Positions 26,687 through 34,966 of a stretch of 64,000 nt of DNA are shown one piece after another. The notes under the pieces are model-generated. The model was not told where the DNA came from and searched no databases. It worked only from the letters and a program-made list of their open reading frames with translations. The stretch is from contig JAFEFW010000622.1 of NCBI GenBank assembly GCA_018240405.1, forward strand, positions 1-64,000, read 5' to 3'. The translations under genes and the position numbers were made by a program. Each line of letters starts with the position of its first letter. Within the stretch, counting starts at the first letter, position 1. Source of the stretch: Pseudomonadota bacterium (GTDB taxonomy: Bacteria > Pseudomonadota > Alphaproteobacteria > Acetobacterales > Acetobacteraceae).

Positions 26687-27841
26687 CTAACGGCGTAACG
26701 CCTCCGCAAAGCCATCATTGCTTGGTCGGTACAAATCCATGCCGTGATAACGGCTCGATACTGACCCATCGACGACCTCATTACCAAACGCCAGGCGGCA
26801 TACCGGCCGGAGGTAGGGCGGATGCGCAGCAGCATACGCCCCATTGAGGAACTGGCGGTATGAATCGTGCAACTCGCCGAGTACGTTGGCGCCGGCAATA
26901 GCCGGGATGCCGCGCGGGTCCAGTACCAGGCCGCATTCCTTCGCCTTTTCCTGCATCCATTTCAGCGGGATGTCGGACAGATCGCGCGATGGATAACCGC
27001 CGCCGACATCGGCATGGGCGCCAACGAACCAGCGCTGCTCAACGCTCTGGTTGGGCTTTTCCTTCGGATCCCACAGCGTAACTCGATACGGTTCGCGATG
27101 CTCATCCACCGCAACAGCATGGAATGCATTTTCAACAATCCCGCTCAGCTCGGTGTCGTGGAACTCGAATTCGCTCCGATTGAAATCAGCGAAGGCGTCG
27201 ACCGGAATGCCAAGTGCCCCGACGGTATCCCAGACGCCGAGGAACTTGATCTTGATCACCGGTGCGTTCCGACTGGCACGAAACTGCTTTGCCCGCTGCG
27301 ACTCCGGATCATCAGCGCGGTTGCGGTAGAGGTTATACGCCTCCATCATCTGTGGGCTGTTGGCGTTCGCCCCGGCGAGGCCCTTCGGCAGCAGGCCACT
27401 GTTGCGGATCATGCCGACCAGGCTGCGCGCGGTGTAGGCGCCGCGACTGAAGCCGAAAATGAACACTTCATCGCGGTCATCGTAGGTATCGGACAGGAAT
27501 TTGTAGCCATCCCGTATGTTCTGTGACAGGCCGACGCCGAATACGCCGCCGGGCAGCCTGTCGTACCAGTTGGTACCAACGCCGGCATCATACCATTTCA
27601 CCTGACCCATTTCCCCAGGCGGAACAGCCCCGCCTTCCCGCCGTATAACCGAGCGATACAGGCGGCAAACATTTGTTTCGACACCCGCATTCGGATCGAC
27701 ATGCTCGATCGCCCGCCGCACCGCGTCGGCGCCACCGCCGCGCATCCTGGCAAAATTGTTGAACAGGTTCGCCAGCCGGCCGCTACCGGTCGCTGGCGTG
27801 TTCCAGGTTCCGTCAAAGCACAGGACAATGCGCTTAGGCAT
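26687..27841 (-). CDS. DUF2235 family alpha/beta hydrolase
   Basis: A 384-aa protein of the DUF2235 family, which includes the Tle1 phospholipases injected by type VI secretion. The N-terminus has IVLCFDGTWNTP, and the nucleophile elbow is GFSRGAYTAR (GxSxG) near residue 130. A conserved acidic/His segment lies in LGVWDTVGALGIP and WFVGAHADVGGGYP. No signal peptide and no VgrG, PAAR or immunity-like gene is nearby, so it may be a housekeeping hydrolase rather than an effector. The start at 27841 has a G-rich site 5 nt upstream. Confidence 0.9.
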   Translation of the reverse strand: MPKRIVLCFDGTWNTPATGSGRLANLFNNFARMRGGGADAVRRAIEHVDPNAGVETNVCRLYRSVIRREGGAVPPGEMGQVKWYDAGVGTNWYDRLPGGVFGVGLSQNIRDGYKFLSDTYDDRDEVFIFGFSRGAYTARSLVGMIRNSGLLPKGLAGANANSPQMMEAYNLYRNRADDPESQRAKQFRASRNAPVIKIKFLGVWDTVGALGIPVDAFADFNRSEFEFHDTELSGIVENAFHAVAVDEHREPYRVTLWDPKEKPNQSVEQRWFVGAHADVGGGYPSRDLSDIPLKWMQEKAKECGLVLDPRGIPAIAGANVLGELHDSYRQFLNGAYAAAHPPYLRPVCRLAFGNEVVDGSVSSRYHGMDLYRPSNDGFAEALRR

Positions 27842-27877
27842 AGGATCCCCCCGCCGGTAACAGCTTCTTAATTGGCT

Positions 27878-27909
27878 TTGACAGTGCCATACTGCTGGTT
27901 ATTTGTCAA
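27878..27909. promoter_or_regulatory. Pair of divergent TTGACA boxes
   Basis: TTGACA occurs on the plus strand at 27878-27883 facing the photolyase gene, and on the minus strand at 27909-27904 facing the DUF2235 gene. Both match the -35 consensus exactly, but neither has a good -10 at 16-18 nt. The same bases form a short inverted repeat that a regulator could bind. Confidence 0.3.
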
Positions 27910-27997
27910 TAATATTGTCGTCGTAGCGGGCCCGCCGCACCCCCCGCCGTGCCACCGGGCACCTGGACGATACTGAACCCGTCACCATCTCCGCGGC

Positions 27998-29428
27998 ATG
28001 ACGCAAACGCCCGCCATCCTGTGGTTCCGCAATGACCTGCGGCTTGCCGACCACACCGCGCTGCACGCCGCGCTGGAGGGCGGCAGGCCAGTACTGCCGG
28101 TCTACATCCTGGACGACAAAGCCGCCGGTGCCTGGACGCCAGGCGGCGCCGCCCGCTGGTGGCTGCATCACAGCCTGGCCGCCCTCGACACCGCGCTGCG
28201 CGCCCGCGGCAGCCGGTTGGTCCTGCGTCGCGGCAAAAGTGCCGACGAGCTGGCGGACCTGGCGCAGCAGACCGGCGCAACCGACATCTTCACCGGCGGC
28301 TCCGCCGAACCCTGGGCCCGGCAGTTGGACCGGGCCGTGGCGGAGCAGTTGCAACTCTTCGGGGTCCAGGTCCACCGGATGCGCACGATGATGCTGTTCC
28401 ACCCGGACCAGGTGCACACCAAGAGCGGCGGCGCGTTCTCCGTCTACACACCCTTCGCCAATGCCTGCCTCGCCCTTGGAGGCCCACGTCCGGCATTGCC
28501 GGCACCCGCCGCCCTGCCCGGCCCGCCGCCGGTGGCGTCAGACCGGCTGGAGGACTGGCAGCTGCTGCCGGACTCTCCTGACTGGGCCGGCGGTTTGCGC
28601 GCCACCTGGACACCTGGCGAAGCCGGCGCGCAGGCGCGGCTGACGGCGTTCCTGCAAGGCGGACTGAGCGGCTACGCAAGCCGCCGCGACAACCCGGCCG
28701 AGGACGTCACGTCGATGCTCTCGCCCCACCTGCGCTTCGGTGAACTCTCCGCCGCTTCGGTATGGCATGCGGTGCGCAGCCTGTCGCCGGATGCCAACAC
28801 CGAAAAGTTCATCCGCGAACTGCTGTGGCGCGAGTTCTCCGTCCATCTGCTGTGGCAGCACCCGGACCTGCCGGAGCAGCCTTTGCGGCGGGAATTTTCC
28901 GCCATGCCCTGGCGCGAGGACCCGGACGCTCTGCGCGCCTGGCAGCGCGGGCAGACCGGCATTCCAATCGTCGACGCGGGCATGCGGCAGCTCTGGCAGA
29001 CCGGCTGGATGCACAACCGGGTGCGAATGATCGTGGCCAGCGTGCTGGTGAAGCACCTGCTGATCCCGTGGCAGCTTGGCGAGGCCTGGTTCTGGGACAC
29101 GCTGGTCGACGCCGACCTCGCCAACAATGCGGCAAACTGGCAGTGGGTGGCCGGCAGCGGCGCCGACGCCGCGCCATATTTCCGCATCTTCAACCCGGTG
29201 CTGCAGGGCCGGAAGTTCGATGCGGAGGGCACCTATGTCCGCCGCTTTGTGCCGGAACTTGCCCGCCTGGACGCCCGCCTCATCCATGCCCCATGGGAGG
29301 CGCCGGAAACCGCATTGGCCAGCGCGGGAATACGCCTTGGTGCGACTTATCCCCACCCGATCGTCGACCTGGCAGGCGGCCGGGCACGCGCGCTGGCAGC
29401 CTATGCGACAGTGAAGTCCGCGGCCTGA
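27998..29428 (+). CDS. phrB: Deoxyribodipyrimidine (CPD) photolyase, class I
   Basis: Repairs UV-made cyclobutane pyrimidine dimers using blue light, FAD and an antenna pigment. 476 aa, the usual length. The N-terminal photolyase domain starts ILWFRNDLRLADHTALH. The FAD-binding helical domain carries LLWREFSVHLLW, AWQRGQTGIPIVDAGMRQLW and GWMHNRVRM, and WVAGSGADAAPYFRIFNP is the conserved C-terminal stretch. It diverges from the DUF2235 gene. A second, unrelated FeS-type photolyase lies 3.3 kb further on the other strand. Confidence 0.95.
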   Translation: MTQTPAILWFRNDLRLADHTALHAALEGGRPVLPVYILDDKAAGAWTPGGAARWWLHHSLAALDTALRARGSRLVLRRGKSADELADLAQQTGATDIFTGGSAEPWARQLDRAVAEQLQLFGVQVHRMRTMMLFHPDQVHTKSGGAFSVYTPFANACLALGGPRPALPAPAALPGPPPVASDRLEDWQLLPDSPDWAGGLRATWTPGEAGAQARLTAFLQGGLSGYASRRDNPAEDVTSMLSPHLRFGELSAASVWHAVRSLSPDANTEKFIRELLWREFSVHLLWQHPDLPEQPLRREFSAMPWREDPDALRAWQRGQTGIPIVDAGMRQLWQTGWMHNRVRMIVASVLVKHLLIPWQLGEAWFWDTLVDADLANNAANWQWVAGSGADAAPYFRIFNPVLQGRKFDAEGTYVRRFVPELARLDARLIHAPWEAPETALASAGIRLGATYPHPIVDLAGGRARALAAYATVKSAA

Positions 29429-29554
29429 CCAAGGGTGACTTGGCGGCTACGCCGGCGCAGCAGCCGCGGTTTCAGGACCGGCGCGCATGACAGAGCGTCG
29501 CATTCTGTTGCCCTGGGCATCGGTTTGGCGCCACCCTATCTATCTGACAGTCCG

Positions 29555-30235
29555 ATGACTCGCATTTCGATACCCCCCGACGCCAAGCTGCGCGTGGTTG
29601 GTGACGTGCACGGTGACGCAACCGGCTTTGCCTATGCGCTGGCAACCGATCGGTTCGTCATCCAGCTTGGGGACATTGTTGACCACGGCCCCGACAGCGC
29701 CGCGACGCTGCGGATGATGTTCGACCGCATGGAACAGGGAAGCGGCCTGTTCCTGCTCGGCAACCACGACCTCAAGCTCGCCCGGACTTTGGCCGGTGAG
29801 CCGGTCCGGGCGGAGCCGGTGGTGCAGGCGACGATCGCGCAGATGGACGATGCGTTGAAAGAACGCGCGGTGCGGCTGATCTCCGAGGCCCCCGCCTGGC
29901 TCCGCCACGGCGCCAACCTGTTCGTGCATGGCGGCTTTCATACTGTGATGCTGCAGCTTGAGGCGCCGGAGCATCGCCTGGCGCGCCCGCAGGGGCCAAT
30001 GGCGCGGGCCCTGTACGGCGAACCGACCGGGCGCATCCAGCCGGACGGATATCCCGAGCGCAGCCTGCGCTGGGTGGATCGCATCCCGCGCGGCATCACG
30101 GTTTACTGCGGCCACGACCGGCGCAGCACGGATGGCCGGCCGTATGTGCGACGCGGTGTCCTGGGCGGAAAGGCCGTGTTCCTGGACACCGGCGCCGGCA
30201 AAGGCGGCCATCTGTCGTGGATCGACCTGGGCTAG
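29555..30235 (+). CDS. Metallophosphoesterase (PrpE/ApaH-like)
   Basis: A 226-aa calcineurin-like phosphatase. All di-metal motifs are present in order: GDVHGD (~residue 15), GDIVDHGPDS, GNHDLK, VHGGFH and CGHDRR. The family includes Ser/Thr phosphatases and bis(5'-nucleosyl)-tetraphosphatases, and the substrate cannot be told from sequence. The start is ATG 29555, just before the first conserved strand. The frame is open another 40 codons upstream without protein-like content. It follows the photolyase gene by 126 bp. Confidence 0.85.
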   Translation: MTRISIPPDAKLRVVGDVHGDATGFAYALATDRFVIQLGDIVDHGPDSAATLRMMFDRMEQGSGLFLLGNHDLKLARTLAGEPVRAEPVVQATIAQMDDALKERAVRLISEAPAWLRHGANLFVHGGFHTVMLQLEAPEHRLARPQGPMARALYGEPTGRIQPDGYPERSLRWVDRIPRGITVYCGHDRRSTDGRPYVRRGVLGGKAVFLDTGAGKGGHLSWIDLG

Positions 30236-30258
30236 GACCCAAATACGCAAACCTTCGC

Positions 30259-30272
30259 TTGATCCAGGTCAA
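30259..30272 (+). promoter_or_regulatory. FNR/FixK-type binding site upstream of the dioxygenase gene
   Basis: TTGATCCAGGTCAA matches the FNR-family consensus TTGAT-N4-ATCAA at nine of ten defined positions. It is centred about 62 nt before the ATG of the TauD/TfdA-like gene. A CRP/FNR-family regulator acting under low oxygen or nitrosative conditions is the expected ligand. Confidence 0.5.
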
Positions 30273-30327
30273 GGCACCCTGCCCCGCTCCGTGATGGCGG
30301 TTGCCGCAACACACGCGGGAAACGTCC

Positions 30328-31158
30328 ATGACCATCGACATCAGGCCCATCGCCGGCGCGCTTGGCGCCGAAATCCATGGCATTGACCTGGCGCGGAACC
30401 TGAACGCCGACACAGTCGCGGTCATGCGCAGGGCATTGCTCGACCACCTCGTGATCTTCTTCCGCGACCAGGATATCACTCCGGCACAGCACCTCGAGTT
30501 TGCCCACTGGTTCGGCACACCGGTCGAATACCCCTTCGTGCGCGGCCTGCCCGACTATCCGCTCATCACGCCGATCCTGAAGCTGGAACATGAGCGGGTG
30601 AACTTCGGCGGCGTGTGGCACGCCGACACCACCTACCAGGAACGGCCTCCGATGGGCACGATCCTGGTGGCGCGCGAACTGCCGCCGTTCGGTGGCGATA
30701 CCCTGTTCGCCAACCAATACCTGGCATTCGAGACCCTGTCGCCGGCGCTGCAGCGCATGCTGGAAGGGTTGCGCTCAATCAGCAGTTCGAACCGCGCGGA
30801 TGTGAGCCGCACACGCGAAGACCGGGTGCGCGACGCCGGCACCGCCCAAGCGAAGCAGGTGATGACGGCTGAGCATCCGGTGGTGCGCAGGCATCCCGAG
30901 ACCGGCCGCAGATCGCTGTTCATCAGCACCGCACATACAGAACGGTTCGCCGGCATGACGGTGGAGGAGAGCGCCGGGCTGCTGCAGTTCCTGTTCCGGC
31001 ATCAGGTGCGGCCGGAGTTCACCTGCCGCTTCCGCTGGCAACCGGGTTCAATCGCGTTCTGGGACAATCGCTGCACGCTGCACAACCCGATCAACGACTA
31101 TCATGGCTATCGTCGCCTGTTGCACCGGATCACGCTGGAGGGCGATCGTCCAACATGA
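30328..31158 (+). CDS. TauD/TfdA-family Fe(II)/2-oxoglutarate dioxygenase
   Basis: A 276-aa enzyme that hydroxylates a small substrate using O2, Fe(II) and 2-oxoglutarate. The facial triad is visible as His98 and Asp100 in VWHADTTY and His252 in TLHNP, with a downstream Arg (RRLLHR) for 2-oxoglutarate. The typical segments PFGGDTLFANQYLAFE and RLLHRITLEGD are present. Substrate could be taurine, an aryloxy acid or another sulfonate. No transporter is adjacent. GCGGGAAA precedes ATG 30328. It is preceded by an FNR/FixK-like box, which is odd for an O2-using enzyme. Confidence 0.9.
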   Translation: MTIDIRPIAGALGAEIHGIDLARNLNADTVAVMRRALLDHLVIFFRDQDITPAQHLEFAHWFGTPVEYPFVRGLPDYPLITPILKLEHERVNFGGVWHADTTYQERPPMGTILVARELPPFGGDTLFANQYLAFETLSPALQRMLEGLRSISSSNRADVSRTREDRVRDAGTAQAKQVMTAEHPVVRRHPETGRRSLFISTAHTERFAGMTVEESAGLLQFLFRHQVRPEFTCRFRWQPGSIAFWDNRCTLHNPINDYHGYRRLLHRITLEGDRPT

Positions 31159-31774
31159 GGGTCTGCGGCCCCTTGAAGCCGAGGTACCCTGAGAAAGGCA
31201 AATGGTACAACAGACCACGGCGTTCTGATGCCGCCACGGCCGAACCGAGCGCCGAGGTTTAATGAGTTGCATTATAATGTAGGCGCATTGTCGGTCCATT
31301 TCTGGAGTAGGGCCATTTTCGCTCCATTTCTGGAATGATACACCCGACGCTGCGCCCTGACCGGCAGACAGTACAGTCGTTCGGGCCTCAGTTAGCAGAT
31401 CCGCAATAGCCATGCCGACCAGTCCTATCGTCAGAACCACAAACGGTGACGTGGCGACCGGCGAAATAGAGGCGTTTGACCGGCGAAGCACATGAGACGC
31501 TTAATCCGTTTCACGTAGTGGAAACATTAACAGCGTTCACCTTCCGGTAAGCGGGGCCGCGGGCTTCAGGGCAAACTCATGCAGGCTCTACATTTTGGCC
31601 ACGTGTAGACGCACATCTTGAAAAAATACCAAATACAACTCAGTATAATTTTTCCGATACTAGGATTCTATATTGATGCGCGCTCGGAGCCACGCTAAAT
31701 TGATCAAGCAGGACAAAATGAGTTCACTGCAACATCGACCTAAAGCAACAGAAACGAACAAGGCGAGGTTCGAC
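31159..31774. other. AT-richer intergenic island with an IS21-like end and a TATAAT box
   Basis: At 31289-31345 the sequence TGTCGGTCCATTTCTGGA is followed by GGCCATTTTCGC and a second TCCATTTCTGGA (31323-31334), resembling the multi-repeat end of IS21-family elements. No transposase is present. Further on, TTGAAA (31618-31623) and TATAAT (31644-31649), 20 bp apart, form a possible promoter for the interrupted gene downstream. Base composition is clearly lower in GC than the flanks. Confidence 0.4.
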
Positions 31775-32461
31775 ATGGCAAAGCCCATCAAAACAAATAA
31801 CCCGATGGACAGCGACAACTTTGACATACTCCCATCAAACGGCATGGTAGCTGGTGAGCAAGTGTCGCAATGGGCGCAGGATTGGTGGACCGCTTCCCTG
31901 TAGCAGTCCGCGCTCAATCTGTCCAACCCTGATTGGGATAGTACCGGATCATTCGAGTCGGCGGTGAATTCGCCAGGCAGCGGCATGTACTTCCTCGCCG
32001 GCTCCTGGGGCAACGACCCGCAGCAGGGCGTCATTCGCGATATCGGTGACCAATCTGCGCCAGCAGTAACGGCCGGGACACCGATCTTCATTCCTGTACT
32101 GTGTGTCGTCTCCTCGCAGTGGAGGGATGCCGGCGACAAGGCCAACTTCAACAATATGTCGCTGAAGGATTGGAAAACAAATGTCGATGACGTCTTCCTG
32201 AAGATCGACGGTCAGTCTATCGACGTGAAATCGGATCTGGTCCGTACCAAATCGTTCTCGGCAGGTCCTGCTGTGGCTGGCACCGTCGGCGAGTATCTGA
32301 TGGACCCCGCGACCGGCAACGTCGAGACTCTCAAAGCCACCGGCTATTATTCCATAGTCACGCTGTCCGGCGGTCGCGAACACACGATCGAGTTTGGCGG
32401 CAGCACATCCGGGTCTTCGCCAACTAACGTCCATGTGATCGACCACATTTACGTCGCATAG
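31775..32461 (+). pseudogene. Uncharacterised protein gene interrupted by an in-frame TAG
   Basis: From ATG 31775 (GGCGAGG 6 nt upstream) the frame reads 42 codons, meets TAG at 31901-31903, then continues in the same frame for 186 codons to TAG 32459-32461. Text on both sides is one domain: VSQWAQDWWTASL, stop, QSALNLSNPDWDSTG, then MYFLAGSWG and APAVTAGTPIFIPVL. This resembles a family of uncharacterised proteins with WW...NP..D.TG, WFLAG and VPAGK..FFP motifs. A CAG to TAG change explains it most simply. Read-through of the amber codon is an alternative. Composition and the flanking IS-like end suggest a transferred gene. Confidence 0.65.
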
Positions 32462-32501
32462 CGGGCGGCCCGACCGCGATCGACGTTCAACACGATGAAC
32501 G

Positions 32502-32555
32502 CCATGGCGTGTTGCTTCCGGTTACCTTTCGTTTCTGGTTATTGACACGCCATGG
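32502..32555. repeat. 11-bp inverted repeat downstream of the interrupted gene
   Basis: CCATGGCGTGT (32502-32512) and ACACGCCATGG (32545-32555) are perfect reverse complements separated by 32 nt. It is 41 bp after the stop of the interrupted gene. It may be a weak terminator or a scar of insertion. The rest of 32462-32762 is AT-richer and shows no gene. Confidence 0.4.
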
Positions 32556-32762
32556 CTGAACCTGGACTTCGTCGTTGATTGCGCGGTGCCGTCGGGTATA
32601 GTCGAGATTCTATCTCGGCGGGAGTAGTTGGCGTCTGACGCTGCCCGTTAAATCTATGCTTTACCGAGCGTCGGTATTGTTATGATGTCGAAACTTATAG
32701 GCAGAACAGCGGGAGGAATGTATGATCTTGTGGTAGCTATGATTTACATTGCGTTTAACAAC

Positions 32763-34301
32763 TCAGCCGCTGGGTAACGACATATCCAGCTCTGACAGGA
32801 ATGACGCGGCCTGAGCGCGCAACGCCGCTTGGCGTCCTGCGTCCATCTTTCGCCATGACCGCACCGGCATGGCCATGCGCGGATTTCCCTCCAGCAGATC
32901 AGCATGGCGGGCAATAAAGTCCCAGTACAATGCATTGAATGGGCAGGCGCCCGGGCCGATTGACTGAGTGACGTCATAGGCGCAGGCGCCGCAATAGTCG
33001 CTCATGCGGTTGATATAGGCGCCAGACGCTGCATAGGGCTTTGAGCCGACCACGCCGCCATCGGCAAACAGCGCCATCCCGCGGGTGTTCGGCATCTCCA
33101 CCCATTCATAGGCATCGGCGTAGACTGACAGGTACCACTCATCGACCGCATCGGGATGCAGTCCGGCCAGCAAGGCGAAATTACCGGTCACCATCAGGCG
33201 CTGGATGTGATGCGCATAGGCCTCACGCCGCGTCTGCGTCACCACCTGGCGGATGCATTCCATTTTCGTATCGGCCGACCAGTAGAAATCCGGCAGGCTG
33301 CGCGTCGCATTGAGCGCGTTCAGCTTGCGATAGCGCGGCACCCGCAGCCAGTAGACGCCGCGGACGAACTCACGCCAGCCGATGACCTGGCGGATGAAGC
33401 CCTCGGCCGCGTTCAGTGGCACCTGTCCCGCCCGCCAGGCCGCCTCAACCGCCTTGCAGATCTCCAGCGGGTCGAGCAGCCCTATGTTCAGTGCCGGCGA
33501 CAGCAGCGCATGGAAGAGGACCGGCTCGTCTCGCCGCATGGCGTCCTGCCAGTCACCGAATCCGGGCAGGCGGTGGGCAATGAAGTCCGTCAGCGCCTGC
33601 GCCGCCTCGGCGGCGGTGACCGGAAAGCGGAACCCGTCCAGGTCGCCGAACCCGTTCGGGAACCGCGCCCGCACCAGGTCGAGCACGGCGCGCGTCGTCG
33701 CATCCGGTTCGATGCCGAAGCGCGGCGGGATCACACTCCGCGCCGGCAGGCGTTTGCGATTTTCCGGGTCGAAGTTCCAGCGCCCACCTTCCGGCTCGCC
33801 GTCGGTGGTCATCAGCAGTCCGGTGCGCCGCCGCATCTCCCGGTAGAAGAACTCCAGCCGCAGTGACGCCCTGCCGGTGGCCCAGCGGCGGAAATCGGCA
33901 ATCGAGCAGATGAAGCGGCGGTCCGGCCGGATTTCGATGCCAGACGTCCAGGTGCGCATCGACTGTTGCACGCGCCACTCGCCGGGCTCCGTCGTAACCA
34001 CCTGCGCCGGCTTCAGCTCCGCGACCGCCCGCTTCACCTCACCGGCCAATGTCTGCGTATTGGCCGGATCGTCAAGGCGCACATAGCGGACCCGAACACC
34101 CCGAGCCTGCAGGGTTTGGGCGAAGTGGCGCATGGCGGACAGGACCAGGGCAATCTTCTTGCGGTGGTGCGGGACGTAGGTGCACTCGCCCATGACCTCG
34201 GCGAGCAACACCACGTCGCGCTCAGGATTCAGGTCGGACAGTGCGGCGATCTGTTCGCTGAGCTGATCGCCAAGCACCACCCGCAACGTCTCAGTCGGCA
34301 T
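32763..34301 (-). CDS. Cryptochrome/photolyase-family protein, FeS-BCP ((6-4) photolyase) type
   Basis: A 512-aa member of the prokaryotic iron-sulphur photolyase/cryptochrome group, whose characterised relative (Agrobacterium PhrB) repairs (6-4) photoproducts. The four cluster cysteines are at 349 (KMECIRQ), 437 and 440 (YCGAC) and 453 (GACPF), the same spacing as in that protein. N-terminal VVLGDQLSEQ and HRKKIALVLSAMRHFA, and C-terminal WYLSVYADAYEWVEMPNTRG, are typical. The start has GGGGGAG 7 nt upstream. With the CPD photolyase nearby this gives repair of both main UV lesions. Confidence 0.93.
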   Translation of the reverse strand: MPTETLRVVLGDQLSEQIAALSDLNPERDVVLLAEVMGECTYVPHHRKKIALVLSAMRHFAQTLQARGVRVRYVRLDDPANTQTLAGEVKRAVAELKPAQVVTTEPGEWRVQQSMRTWTSGIEIRPDRRFICSIADFRRWATGRASLRLEFFYREMRRRTGLLMTTDGEPEGGRWNFDPENRKRLPARSVIPPRFGIEPDATTRAVLDLVRARFPNGFGDLDGFRFPVTAAEAAQALTDFIAHRLPGFGDWQDAMRRDEPVLFHALLSPALNIGLLDPLEICKAVEAAWRAGQVPLNAAEGFIRQVIGWREFVRGVYWLRVPRYRKLNALNATRSLPDFYWSADTKMECIRQVVTQTRREAYAHHIQRLMVTGNFALLAGLHPDAVDEWYLSVYADAYEWVEMPNTRGMALFADGGVVGSKPYAASGAYINRMSDYCGACAYDVTQSIGPGACPFNALYWDFIARHADLLEGNPRMAMPVRSWRKMDAGRQAALRAQAASFLSELDMSLPSG

Positions 34302-34421
34302 CCGGCGTCTCCCCCGCTGATAAGATACGAAGTCAACCGCGCTTGACTACACTGGTAGCGCCTGGATTTCTCGGCGGCGGGGGAGGACAAGTGGCGCGCG
34401 TCATGGCAGGATGGAAACGCG

Positions 34422-34961
34422 ATGCGCCAGCTTCTGCTCCTCCGGCATGCCAAGTCCTCCTGGGAGGACAAGAGTGCCTCCGACCGCGAACGTCCGCTGA
34501 ATGAGCGGGGGCGACGCGCTGCCGCGCGGATGGCGCAGGAGATGCACCGGCTGGGGCTGGAGCCGGACATGATCCTGGTCTCCCCGGCCCGCCGCACCAT
34601 GGAGACTTTAGAGGCGCTGGAACCGTGGGCTGATTCCCCGCTGGTCGAGCCTATTGAGACGCTGTACCTGGCGGATGTGCCGGATCTGCTGGCCGCGCTG
34701 CATGGCGTGGCGGAAACGGTGCGCAGCGTGCTGGTAATTGGCCACAACCCCGGTCTGCACGATCTCGCCCTGAGCCTGGCCGGCCTGCATGACCGGCCCT
34801 TGTCGCGCAGCGCCGCCGCCTATGAAAAGGCGCTGGCGGAAGGCTTCCCGACCGGCGCGCTGGCAGAATTCACCATTGCCGGCTCCTGGTGGGAGTTGCG
34901 TGAGGGCGGCGGCAAGCTGGTCCGCTTCCTGACGCCGAAAATGCTGGAGAAGGCTGACTGA
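34422..34961 (+). CDS. sixA: SixA-type phosphohistidine phosphatase
   Basis: A 179-aa histidine-phosphatase-superfamily protein. The catalytic RHG-like motif is LLLRHAKSSW (residues ~5-14), with SDRERPLNERGRR, SPARRTMET and IGHNPGLHDL supplying the other active-site residues. SixA removes phosphate from the histidine of phosphotransfer proteins. The exact partner here is unknown. The CYTH-CHAD gene follows after 5 bp, so the two are co-expressed. Confidence 0.9.
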   Translation: MRQLLLLRHAKSSWEDKSASDRERPLNERGRRAAARMAQEMHRLGLEPDMILVSPARRTMETLEALEPWADSPLVEPIETLYLADVPDLLAALHGVAETVRSVLVIGHNPGLHDLALSLAGLHDRPLSRSAAAYEKALAEGFPTGALAEFTIAGSWWELREGGGKLVRFLTPKMLEKAD

Positions 34962-34966
34962 CCAGC

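Noticed and set aside
32718-32777. A 19-codon frame after GGGAGG upstream of the FeS-photolyase stop
   Set aside because: The ribosome site is only one base from the ATG, and the frame overlaps the photolyase 3' end; nothing else supports it.
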